A stretch of 64,000 nt of DNA from Limanda limanda. Taxonomy: Eukaryota > Chordata > Actinopteri > Pleuronectiformes > Pleuronectidae. The stretch covers positions 453,677-517,676 of the forward strand of contig NC_083642.1 of the NCBI RefSeq assembly GCF_963576545.1, in the 5' to 3' direction. Below are positions 42,801-56,135 of the stretch, piece by piece. The notes under the pieces were generated by a model. The model searched no databases and was not told the DNA's origin. It saw nothing but the letters and a program-made list of their open reading frames with translations. The first letter of the stretch is position 1. Each line of letters starts with the position of its first letter. A program made the translations under genes and the position numbers.

Positions 42801-45800
42801 GACTGGTCTTCCTCTCTCACCGTCTCCGGTGACGTAGTATCCTGGGAACTTCTTGAAGTAAATGGTTTCGAACCTCTGGTGGTTTCCAAACACTGTTCTC
42901 ATCACCCCGGGCCACGGCTGCTTGAACACCTGAGTGGAAGAGAAACACGGACCAGTGAAGAGACTGGAACCAGCGAGATCCTGGGAGAACATACTGGTTT
43001 CATGATGAAGCTCCTGACCAGGTATCCCTCACTCGGCCCCTCCAGCTCCTCTCCGGACTCGTTCAAGATGGCCGGCACCACTCCGAAGAACGGGAACGTC
43101 TGGACGGAAACAAAATCATTTGAGGAAATTGAAAACACATCTGGTGCTGGTGAGGTCACGAGGAGCCGAGGAACCGACAGCTCCCAGCTGTCCATCACGT
43201 TACCAGCTCAGGGATCTACTCACAGCAGATCCAGGCTTCATGGGCGTAGCAGCAGGAAGAGGAGTCAACACGTGTCCACCCTGAAAGACACAGGAAATGG
43301 TTCATATCCCACCCAGTGTCATTGACCTGTCCCTCCAGCAGGGGGAGCCACACTTCACAGTCTGTGCACCTGCTCTCAGACAGGAAGTGACAGGACACTA
43401 CTCAGACTCACAGTTTCTGTTTGCCAGAAGGTGTCGACGATGGGACATCTCTTCTCTCCCACCACGTTGTAGTACCAGTGCCAGGCCTCCGGGTTGATGG
43501 GCTCCCCCACCGTGCCCAGGATCTTCAGGGAGTCTCGCTTGAACCTGGAGACGGAGACGGACGGAGACGGAGACGAGACAAAACACCAGGAGACATTACA
43601 TCTGACTCCGGGACGTGAACCGGATCAATCTAGTTCCTAAAACAACAGGTCGCAGGGACTTTCATCTCTGGACCCACGAGGAAGTTTGTGGTAAATCTGA
43701 AGAAATTTCCCGGCAGCAAAAGGTCACGTTCAAGAGGTCAATAAGAAGACAACTTGACCTTTGACCTTTAGTTACCAACGTCTACCCTGTTCTTCCTGTA
43801 GTGATACTTCGTCACAAAGCTGCAGAACTTTCCACACGTAATACAAATATGTTTCACCTCATATTAAATCCTGATTTACACACACAGCCGGACGCGGACG
43901 TGAGGAGAATCAAACTGAGGAACTCACTTCTTCACCGGCTCGCTGCCGTACTTCATCAGCAGCCGGATGGCGGTGGGAGCCGTGTAGAACTTGCTCACAT
44001 GATATTTGTCCACGATCTCCCACATGCGGCTGACGTCGGGGTAGGTGGGCAGACCCTCGAACTGAGAACAGAACAGAACAAGGTTTACAGTGGAATCAGG
44101 TCCCTGGTTCCTGTGAGAACGGGTTTGATGCTCTGATGCTTCTGAGACTCAACGTCAACACGATGAACAGGTTCCACTTCTACAGGATGAACATGATTCC
44201 ACTTCTACAGGATGAACAGGTTCCACTTCTACAGGATGAACAGGTTCCACTTCTACAGGATGAACATGATTCCACTTCTACAGGATGAACATGATTCCAC
44301 TTCTACAGGATGAACAGGTTCCACTTCCACAGGATGAACAGGTTCCACTTCTACAGGATGAACATGATTCCACTTCTACAGGATGAACATGATTCCACTT
44401 CTACAGGATGAACATGACTCCACTTCTACAGGATGAACAGGTTCCACTTCTACAGGATGAACATGATTCCACTTCTACAGGATGAACATGATTCCTCTTC
44501 TACACGATGAACATGTTCCACTTCTACAGGATGAACAGGTTCCACTTCTACAGGATGAACAGGTTCCACTTCTACAGGATGAACAGGTTCCACTTCTACA
44601 GGATGAACAGGTTCCACTTCTACAGGATGAACATGATTCCACTTCTACAGGATGAACATGATTCCACTTCTACAGGATGAACATGATTCCACTTCTACAG
44701 GATGAACATGATTCCACTTCTACAGGATGAACATGATTCCACTTCTACAGGATGAACAGGTTCCACTTCTACAGGATGAACATGATTCCACTTCTACAGG
44801 ATGAACATGACTCCACTTCTACAGGATGAACAGGTTCCACTTCTACAGGATGAACATGATTCCACTTCTACAGGATGAACATGATTCCTCTTCTACACGA
44901 TGAACATGTTCCACTTCTACACGATGAACATGTTCCACTTCTACAGGATGAACAGGTTCCACTTCTACAGGATGAACAGGTTCCACTTCTACAGGATGAA
45001 CAGGTTCCACTTCTACAGGATGAACATGATTCCACTTCTACAGGATGAACATGATTCCACTTCTACAGGATGAACATGATTCCACTTCTACAGGATGAAC
45101 ATGATTCCACTTCTACAGGATGAACATGATTCCACTTCTACAGGATGAACATGATTCCACTTCTACAGGATGAACATGATTCCACTTCTACAGGATGAAC
45201 AGGTTCCACTTCTACAGGATGAACATGATTCCACTTCTACAGGATGAACATGATTCCTCTTCTACACGATGAACATGTTCCACTTCTACAGGATGAACAG
45301 GTTCCACTTCTACAGGATGAACAGGTTCCACTTCTACAGGATGAACAGGTTCCACTTCTACAGGATGAACAGGTTCCACTTCTACAGGATGAACATGATT
45401 CCACTTCTACAGGATGAACATGATTCCACTTCTACAGGATGAACATGATTCCACTTCTACAGGATGAACATGATTCCACTTCTACAGGATGAACATGATT
45501 CCACTTCTACAGGATGAACATGATTCCACTTCTACAGGATGAACAGGTTCCACTTCTACAGGATGAACAGGTTCCACTTCTACAGGATGAACATGATTCC
45601 ACTTCTACAGGATGAACATGATTCCACTTCTACAGGATGAACATGATTCCACTTCTACAGGATGAACAGGTTCCACTTCTACAGGATGAACAGGTTCCAC
45701 TTCTACAGGATGAACATGATTCCACTTCTACAGGATGAACATGATTCCACTTCTACAGGATGAACATGATTCCACTTCTACAGGATGAACAGGTTCCACT

Positions 45801-48800
45801 TCTACAGGATGAACAGGTTCCACTTCTACAGGATGAACAGGTTCCACTTCTACAGGATGAACAGGTTCCACTTCTACAGGATGAACATGATTCCACTTCT
45901 ACAGGATGAACATGATTCCACTTCTACAGGATGAACAGGTTCCACTTCTACAGGATGAACAGGTTCCACTTCTACAGGATGAACAGGTTCCACTTCTACA
46001 GGATGAACATGATTCCACTTCTACAGGATGAACAGGTTCCACTTCTACAGGATGAACAGGTTCCACTTCTACAGGATGAACATGTTCCACTTCTACAGGA
46101 TGAACAGGTTCCACTTCTACAGGATGAACAGGTTCCACTTCTACAGGATGAACAGGTTCCACTTCTACAGGATGAACAGGTTCCACTTCTACAGGATGAA
46201 CATGATTCCACTTCTACAGGATGAACATGATTCCACTTCTACAGGATGAACATGATTCCACTTCTACAGGATGAACATGATTCCACTTCTACAGGATGAA
46301 CATGATTCCACTTCTACAGGATGAACATGATTCCACTTCTACAGGATGAACAGGTTCCACTTCTACAGGATGAACAGGTTCCACTTCTACAGGATGAACA
46401 TGATTCCACTTCTACAGGATGAACATGATTCCACTTCTACAGGATGAACATGATTCCACTTCTACAGGATGAACAGGTTCCACTTCTACAGGATGAACAG
46501 GTTCCACTTCTACAGGATGAACATGATTCCACTTCTACAGGATGAACATGATTCCACTTCTACAGGATGAACATGATTCCACTTCTACAGGATGAACAGG
46601 TTCCACTTCTACAGGATGAACAGGTTCCACTTCTACAGGATGAACAGGTTCCACTTCTACAGGATGAACAGGTTCCACTTCTACAGGATGAACATGATTC
46701 CACTTCTACAGGATGAACATGATTCCACTTCTACAGGATGAACAGGTTCCACTTCTACAGGATGAACAGGTTCCACTTCTACAGGATGAACAGGTTCCAC
46801 TTCTACAGGATGAACAGGTTCCACTTCTACAGGATGAACATGATTCCACTTCTACAGGATGAACAGGTTCATCGCTCGGAGCCGACGTGAAACACGCTGA
46901 ACAGGTCGGAGACGTTTGAGTCACCATGAGACCTTCTAAAGAAATGCTTGTGCTGGTGATGTCACCCGAGTCAGCATCGCTAAGCGTTGGTAAAAGATCG
47001 AGAGGCGATAGAAACTGATTCATTAGTATCTGGTTGCCATGACTACACATGTGGAGCTGCTGGTTGACATCACTGGCTTCTGTAACGATTCCCTCCACAG
47101 CTCGTTTGGACGAGTTAGAGATTAAAGATTCTTTCCTCTGGTGGCAGAGCGTCATGGAATCACAACAGAGCGTCATGGAATCACAACAGAGCGTCGGCTG
47201 AAGTTACAAACAGGAAGTGGAGTTGTGCGTCTACTCACCAGCACACTGGTGGCGCCGTTGGCCAGAGGGCCGTAGGTGATGTAGGAGTGTCCGGTGATCC
47301 AGCCGATGTCGGCCGTGCACCAGTACACGTCGTCGGGCTGGTGGTCGAACACCAGCTTGAAGGTGGTGGCAGTGTAGAGCATGTAGCCGGCGACTGTGTG
47401 GAGAACTCCCTGAGGACGGGAGCAGAGGACGGGGGGGTGAGGACGCTCCTGAATCTCTTACACGACAGTTACACAGGGACCTCAGGTTGTGAGTCTGTGT
47501 CACACGTGTGCGTTGTACCTTGGGTTTGCCGGTGGAGCCGCTGGTGTACAGGATGAACAGAGGATCTTCAGACTCCACCCACTCGGGCTCACACTCGTCT
47601 GAAGCTGCTCGGGTCAGACTGAGCCAACACAGGTCGACCTCAGGGTTCCACGGGACCTGGGGGGACATTCAGTACACAACACACAGCAGGTACACACAGG
47701 AGACACACAAACATGGAGTCAAACACAGGGACAGACGGGTAGAGGACAAACGTGTCAACAACCAGGTAACCAAACATTTCCTTTCAGAGACTAAACAGAA
47801 AGTTTCTAGCATCTAAACACAAAAGGTGAAAGGAAGTTAGTTTAATAAACACAAACGAGCAGAGAGACAAACAGTGAAGGTCATTTACTGTCTGACACAG
47901 TAAATAAAGATAAATATGTCTGATCCCCCTGGTGGCGGACGCAGGTAGGACATGAACCCTCCAGCTCCTTGTTAGCAGATGGGACGATTAATGAATGTTT
48001 GTCAAAGATGGTTCATGATGTTTTAGCTCGATCTCATCATGATCTGACGAATGGTTTTAATTAGTCCTTTTATAAAACGGGCTGTTCTACAGGCCCCGCC
48101 CCTCTACCAAGGCTCCGCCCCTCACCCACATGTTCCTGTGTGTGTGAACGAGTCGGAGCCAACGACCTGCTGCTGCTTCACAAACACAAACTACACAACA
48201 TGAACACACATCGGGAGATTTCTGAAGTTGTAGTTTAATCCAGAGAAGACTTACAGAGGAGAAAACACAGAGCTCTTCATTCATATAAAGTTATTATAGT
48301 TTAGTTATGAAGTGAAGAAGCATTTTCATTAGGAAGAGAAAACACAGTGAGCGACTGCAGCCGTGGGTCAGAGGTCAGAGGTTAGAACTGCAACAGAACG
48401 AGTTCACAACAGAAACTGTTAATCCAACGCTCACACAGAATTTACATTTTATTCCAACGACTTCAGACAGAAAACATTTAAGAACATGAGCTTCACTTTC
48501 CTGATGATTTGAATTTAATGCATGTTTTGTGATTGTGTTTCCTTCACCAGCAGCTGGTTCTAATTTCAGCTGATTTCAGGCTGAATGGAAAAAATATTCT
48601 ATTCTAAATTCCAGAAAGATAATTTCTCATGTTCAAAAAGTCGTCTGAACTGTAAATAATCACGAGAATATCAAACTGCTGTTTGGTAAAATCAATAAAG
48701 ATGTGATTATTGCATCATAAATTGTACTTTAATTTACATTTTGAGTTGAATTGTCCCAATAAGACATTTATTTAAAATAGTATTTAACAAATAAACGAAA

Positions 48801-49969
48801 GTTAGGATTAAAGTTTTACTTTCAAACTCAATTTATTGTTTTTACCTGTTTTACAGCAGTAAAATGTAAATTCTGTCTGAAACGTTTAATAAGCAAACAC
48901 ACAGAAGTTCAGTGGATCAGTGGAGGGAGAGGGGGATGAAAATACCTGCGGAACAGGACGTGTTTTCTTTATTCTCCCTGTTTGTTTCTCCTGCTGGACA
49001 GGAGTGAGGAGGAGGAGGAGGAGGAGGAGGAGGAAGGAGAAGTTAATGAGGGAAAGTCGTTATTTAAAAACCCAAAGTGAAATCAATTAGCGTCCAACTG
49101 GTTAAACCAACGGAGAGAAAAGATTTATCAGCTTTAAGGGTTGATTCATTCAAAAAATTATAATCACAAAGAAAAGACCCAAACTTTCTGAATCTTTCAG
49201 AGAAATCATACAAACAGAAAAGGAAAAGTTTGGTGACGACACAAGTTCAATTTCAGAGAATCAAACTGTTTATGGAGATTAATTAATCTCAGTTTAAATC
49301 TTTGTCTCATTGTGAATTAATCCCATGAAAAGACCCAGAGCAGCAAAGTGTCTGTGACCCTGGCGTCGTGTGGTGTCCCTGCTGGTGAGAGACGGTAGTG
49401 CTCCACATGTTTCCCTGCTGGTGAGAGACGGTAGTGCTCCACATGTTTCCCTGCTGGTGAGAGACGGTAGTGCTCCACATGTTTCCCTGCTGGTGAGAGA
49501 CGGTAGTGCTCCACATGTTTCCCTGCTGGTGAGAGACGGTAGTGCTCCACATGTTTCCCTGCTGGTGAGAGACGGTAGTGCTCCACATGGTTCTGGAGGA
49601 TCTGACCTCACGTATCACAGATGAATCATAAGGGTTTATGGATGGGATGATTTTTACCTGCAGATCGGGACAGGCTCGTTTGGCGGGAGGAGACTGAGAC
49701 GTGTCCTCCGTCTCTTTGGACAAGTGTCTCAGCACGATGCACTTGTCCAACGGGAATCCTCTGCAGAGACACACACAGGAACATTCTGTAAACATGCTGC
49801 TAAGGCTTAAACAAACATAGTGTTAATAATAATAAACACACGGAATAACAATATTTTGTAATTGCCACCACTAGGCTTTGTGTACAACGTGTTTTAATGT
49901 TGTTTGACTGATGTAACTTTAAGTTAAAGGTTGTGATTGGTACATGTGACTCTACCTGTGTGTGTTTGT

Positions 49970-50023
<54 letters not shown>

Positions 50024-53000
50024 GTGGTGTGGTGTGGTGTGGTGTGTGTGGTGTGTGTGGTGTGTGTGGTGTGTGTGGTGTGGTGTGTGTGTGTGTGTGT
50101 GTGGTTGTGGTGTTGTGTTTGGTGTGTGTGTGTTGTGTGGTGTGTGGTGTGTGGTGTGTGTGTGGTGTGTGTGTGTGGTGTGTGTGTGTGTGTGTGTGTG
50201 TGTGTGGTCTGTGGTGTGTGTGTGTGTGTGTGTGGTGTGTGTGTGGTTGTGTGTGTGTGGTGTGTGTGTGGTGTGGTTGTGGTGTATGTGTGTGTGTGGT
50301 GTGTGCATGTGTGTGTGTGGTGTGTGTGTGTGTGTGGTGTGTTTGTGGTGTGTTTGGTGTGTGTGTGTTGTGTGGTCTGTGGTGTGTGGTCTGTGGTGTG
50401 TGTGTGTGGTGTGTGTGGTGGTGTGTGTGTGTATCTCACTTGTCTCTGCACTTCTGCAGAGCTTCGTCAGCTAGCAGCTTCAGGTTGATCAGTTTGTCTC
50501 CTCGATAGAAACCGTCTGAACGATGCAGATTAAAAACACGACAGAAGAGAAACAACGTGAGGAAGAAAAACTCGACACTGACAGAACGATGCACTTCAAA
50601 GAAATGTGGATATTATACGAGTGACATTCTTTATCATTTTAAATCAAAGTCTTAGAACAATATACACAGTATAAGACGTGTAAATTAAGTGTGTGTGTTT
50701 CCTAATCACAGACCATTAGCCCAGTGGATTAAACAGGCCCCCCCCCCCAGACTCTAGATAATAAGACTGTACTGGTCCCAGTGTCTCTGACCGGCGCCGC
50801 CCTGGTGGACGAGCAGAGATCAGCTCCACCCGGGGCTCGCTGGTCGTTTTATGACAGTTTGCTAATGTTGGTTTTGTTGAGAAAGAACAAAAACAAACAA
50901 ACTCTTCATGAAGCCGAAACAAAACCGGATTCTTGGGCCTGAGGGAAATCATGCTAAGCTAGCTTTAGCATGATTGAGAACTAACGTGTGATATTTTTAC
51001 ATGGCGGTGTTGAAGCTAACGAGCTAACGAGCTAACGAGCTAGCCATCCTGTTGGTAAAGCTGCAGATATTGTGTCGGAATAATCGAGAAAAATAATTCC
51101 CACAACTTTGAAAGTCGGTGAAAGTTTTGGTCCAAGAGTTGCTGATGTCATCACTCATAGAACCAATGATCATTTTACAATCAGCTCTGAATAGAAGAAT
51201 TACTAGTGAGCTTGTCAAAACACCATGTGACCTTTTTATGATTAACATATTAAATATCTTTTTATATATATTCATAGTATTTATCCGTCTGTCGGTTCTG
51301 ATCAGTTTCCTTTGTTCCTCATAATTAGTAAATGTTGTAAAGTGTTAAATATAATATGTTGTTCACACACGATGACGTTAAGAAGCGAAGACGACCCGAG
51401 GTCAGAACCAGAAGGTCCTGGAGGTCCTGATGGATTTATGTGTATTATGGATTTATGTGTGTTCTGTTTGATCTGCAGATGGAACCTGTGTTTCCTCCAC
51501 TGACCTGCGGTGATGAGCAGTGAACACTGAGAGTCCATGATCCTCTCACACAGAGACTCCGCTGAGAAACCTGCGAACTGGACACAACAGAGTAAACACC
51601 CGTCCTCCACCAGTGGTGTGCTGCTGACACGTTGTGTGTTCACGTGTTTGTGTGTTTGTGTGTTCACGTGGGTTCTCGTGTGTTGTCGTAGACGCACCAC
51701 GATGGAGTGCACGGCTCCGATCCGGGCGCAGGCCAACATGGCCACCACCAGCTCCACCACCATGGGCATGTAGATGGACACGCGGTCGCCCTTCTTCACG
51801 CCTGAGGACCAGAAACACACCAGACGTCACTGACTCCGACACTTTAACATGAATTCAACACCAATAAACCAGGAAAATTAATAAAGTAAAACACAGGATT
51901 CTACACAGAGAAAGCTCCACTGTGGATGAGTGAGGTCAGGATACCGGGGGGGGGGGGGGGGGGTGACCTACCCTGGGCCTTCAGCACGTTGGCGAAGCGG
52001 CAGACGCTCTGCAGCAGCTGCCTGTACGTCACCGTCAGCTCATCGCCCGGCTCGTTTCCTTCCCTGAGGAACAGAACAGAGGTTAGAGAACAACATTATT
52101 ATTATTAATATCTGGAGATATTCAAAACACTCTCTCTCTGATTTAACATTGTGCAGAGTTTAGAATCAGCTGAGTTTCCCACGACTCAGGAGACCTCCAG
52201 GACCTGAGAGGAGACTTCACCTCCATGGTTTCTCTCACGTAGAAACCATCTTTATAAAACCTGCTGAATTCATATTTATGATCAATGCACCAGATCTGAC
52301 AGAACTGGGACGCAGCTTCAGATCCTCGGTCCTGTTCCCAGCCCGTCGGTCTCCCTCTGTCCCCGAGTGTCTCCCTCCGTCCCCGAGTGTCTCCCTCCGT
52401 CCCCGAGTGTCTCCCTCCGTCCCCGAGTGTCTCCCTCCGTCCCCGAGTGTCCATCATGTGGTCGACTGAGACGAGAGGAGCTGTCAGGACTCGTTACCTT
52501 CTCTGTCCGCTCTACAGATAATGGTTTTAATGTGAAGTTCTTACTCCTGAGTGTGTGTGTGTGTGTGTGAGAGTGTGTCTGTGTGTGTGAGAGAGTGTGT
52601 GAGTGTGTGTGTTGAAATAAAAAGTTCCCTCAGTTCCTCAAACGCCCAGAGTGATTCTCTGTTGTGTAAATCCAGAAAGTTGAGACGTGCAGAGTTTCAC
52701 AACTGAGCTGAAGTTGAACCAGACAAACGTCCCTGGAACCCGAGTGGGGACACGTCCGTCCTGTCTCTGTGTCGTGGAGACGAAGGTGGAGGAAGAGGAG
52801 GAGACGAGATTCAGTGACTCGGTCACAAGCCAAGAAAGAAGAGGAGGTTGTTCCTGTGAGTCGGACGCATCATGTGACCTTCAGCTGAAAGGATCTATTA
52901 TATTAAATAATCCCTGGAGATGTTTTCACTTGTTTCATCGAGGTTATGAATTGTTCTTTTCTTTACTCAGCCCCCCCCAAACCTTTAATCACAACTACAT

Positions 53001-55709
53001 GATCCAAACACAGGACTGGAATCATACGTGTTATTAATTTTATATCAAAAAATAATTGTATATGAACGCAAGAAAATTCAGTGCAAATCCAATAACATCC
53101 ACATTTAAGCTTTACGATTTGCAAAGCAACCAATGTAAAAAAAAACATTAAGTGCAAATAGGTTATTGTTCAAAATATATTCTTACTGTTTGTATAACAG
53201 AGAACAACAAGGAGATCCGGGAGAAGACAAACACACTCGAGGCAAAACCAAATATACATAAGGCGTTTCAGCCCCCCCCCTCTGGGCCTGCGCCAGGTCC
53301 TCACTTGTCTCCTCTCTGCGAGTCCTCTTTAGTTTGGAATGATTCACTTTGATTTTCTGATTCCTCTTCTTCATCAGCAGCCTCCTCTCCCTCACCTGTG
53401 ACTCCCCCTGCAACAGTGCTCAGCTGCAACACGACACTTCACCACTAGATGTCACTACACTCTACACACTGAACCTTCAACTAAGGTCAAACCCAGACAA
53501 ACATTGTCGTGCTTTCTGAACTCTCTCTCTAATGCTTTCCAGCCAAAGTCATAAAAACCTTTGAGAGAAACAAAGAATGTAAAATCTTCCTGGTTCAGCA
53601 GCTGCTCACGCATGAGCTGAAGTGGTGTGTGTGTGTGTGTGTGTGTGAGTGTGTGTGTCTGTGTGCCTAATGTTTCTTTAAGAGTGTATTTCTGGAGTCT
53701 GTAGTGCCCGGGCCTGCGGCGCTGAGCTCTGTGACCCAGTTGGAAGTTACATTCACTGAATCCCGACACGAGGAGAAAGCTCCGACCTTCAGAATCATTT
53801 CCAACACGATATCTGAGCTGTTGTGTTGTTCACATCCAGGCCGTCGCACAAAGCACACAACACACACCACGGTGGCACGTTGGTGTGAGTCGGAGGGATC
53901 ATAACACGATGGGTCACGCACATGTCAAAAGTTTTAACGCGGATGATTCATTTGTGGAATTAACAATATACAGAAAATGGGGATTTTTCGGGGAATTTAG
54001 AAATGTGGAGTTTCTTCTCTGCGAGGCTACAGCCACAATCTAGTGTTGAAACGCATCACTGTTGCTACGGTTACATCGGCCCATTTTCTCGAGAGGAAAT
54101 GAGCCAAGGCTGCGTTTCCTGAACATTAACGGTTTTTAATCAGAAGCTCTGGACACGTCCTGGACACGGGGGGGCAGGTCGGCTCTGAAGTTTGTTTCTC
54201 ATGTTCAGCAGCAGCAGCAGCTCATGGTCCAGGTCGGACTCAGACCTTCTCCACCAGCTGCTGAGTGGTTCAGCTGTGATGAACCTGCTGCTGGTTCATC
54301 ACGTTCCACACGACTCAGTTAGTGGGAGAACAGTGAGAAGGTGACCTCGCTGCAGGAGGAGCAGGAGGAGCAGGAGGAGGAGGAGGAGGAGCAGGAGGAG
54401 CAGGAGGAGGAGGAGGAGGAGGAGCAGGAGGAGGAGGAGCAGGAGGAGCAGGAGGAGCAGCAGGAGCAGGAGGAGCAGGTGGAGCAGGAGGAGGAGCAGG
54501 AGGAGCAGGAGGAGCTACACAAGCTCTTTGTGTGAATAAGGCCCCCCCCCCCTCTGGTGAAGCTCTGAGGAACCAGTTGTGAAACGAACATCAGGAAACT
54601 TGTCACTTTGTTACATCACAGTGTAACTTTACTTCATGTCCTGGGGGGAGGAGCTTGTTCCGTCTCATGATGTCTGTCCCTCTCTGACTTTGTCCTGTTT
54701 GTTTTGGCATCAGTTAACGCCCCCCCCCCCCCGCCCTCAGGTGGTTAACTTGCACTCGAGCGGTGACGACTCGGACTTTGACTCGGACTCTTCTTACTTG
54801 GAGTTTGGAGACTGGTCATAACAGTTGAACACATTCAGTGGTTATGGTTATGAATCACAGATTCTACATCGTTGTCTCTTGGTAATTTGACTCCATCTCT
54901 AACCTTTGATCTGTGGTCACACATTAAGAAAGCGTCTGAACACAGTGACCTACTGTACTCTGTTATCAGGCCACGCCCACACCAGCTCTGCAGATACATC
55001 TGATAAGAACCGTCTCAGATAGTTTATGACTTTCACACGAACGTTTAAATCTATGACTCTTGAAATCAGCAGCATGACTTAAGACTTTATGAAATTATCA
55101 ACCCACTTCCTCCTTGTCCACATTGTTATGAGTTTATGTTTCTGTTTCTGTTCGACCTTCAAATGAGTCTTTATGATTTATGATTTATTCAGATTGTATT
55201 TGTCTCGGGGATAATACAGATTTCTTTGGTCTCTTAATTATTTCAACTCTATCTTTTGTTTCATTGCTATATGAAACAAGTTTCATGTAAATCCCCCTTA
55301 ACTGCAGCTTATTGCTATAAAAAGTGCAAAATAAATACAATTACTTATTGAATAATATTGTTAAACTATAACTGATGTTTTTTATGTGACTGACATTTAA
55401 TTTACTCTCAAACTTGACAAAGAAAATAAAATCCTTCGTTCAAACGACTGAAACAAGCAAATGTGGGAAATTCATGCTTGAAAATTACTTTTAATAACAA
55501 ACCAATGATCATATTATTCAGTTTTCTCTCCGTCAAGACGAGATTCCGTCTTCTCCCTGAAGAGACTATAAACCCCCCCCCCCCCCCCCCCCCCCCGGAA
55601 GCCGGAGCAGAGTTCACTTCAGGACTCGTCAGTGACACAAAGATGAAGAGATGCAGAAAAGCTCGAGGGACAGAGAGAGAGAGAGAGAGAGACAGCGAGA
55701 GAGAGAAGG

Positions 55710-55754
<45 letters not shown>

Positions 55755-55896
55755 TGGGTCTTATTTACCTTGATATTTATATAAGAGATGAGCAGAGAGA
55801 GAGAGAGGTAGAGAGGTAGAGAGAGAGGTTGAGAGAGACAGAGAGATAGACATAAAGAGGGAAAGGGAGAGAGAGATAGAGAGAGAGGTTGAGAGA

Positions 55897-55940
<44 letters not shown>

Positions 55941-55946
55941 GAGGTT

Positions 55947-55980
<34 letters not shown>

Positions 55981-56085
55981 GTTAGACATAAAGAGGGAAA
56001 GGGAGAGAGAGGTTGAGAGGTTGAGAGAGAGAGACAGAGAGAGAGAGAGAGTTAGACATAAAGAGGGAAAGGGAGAGAGAGAGAG

Positions 56086-56135
<50 letters not shown>

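Noticed and set aside
49924..50508. Val/Cys- and Thr/His-rich ORFs over 170 codons
   Set aside because: Translation of a GT/CA tract in several frames.
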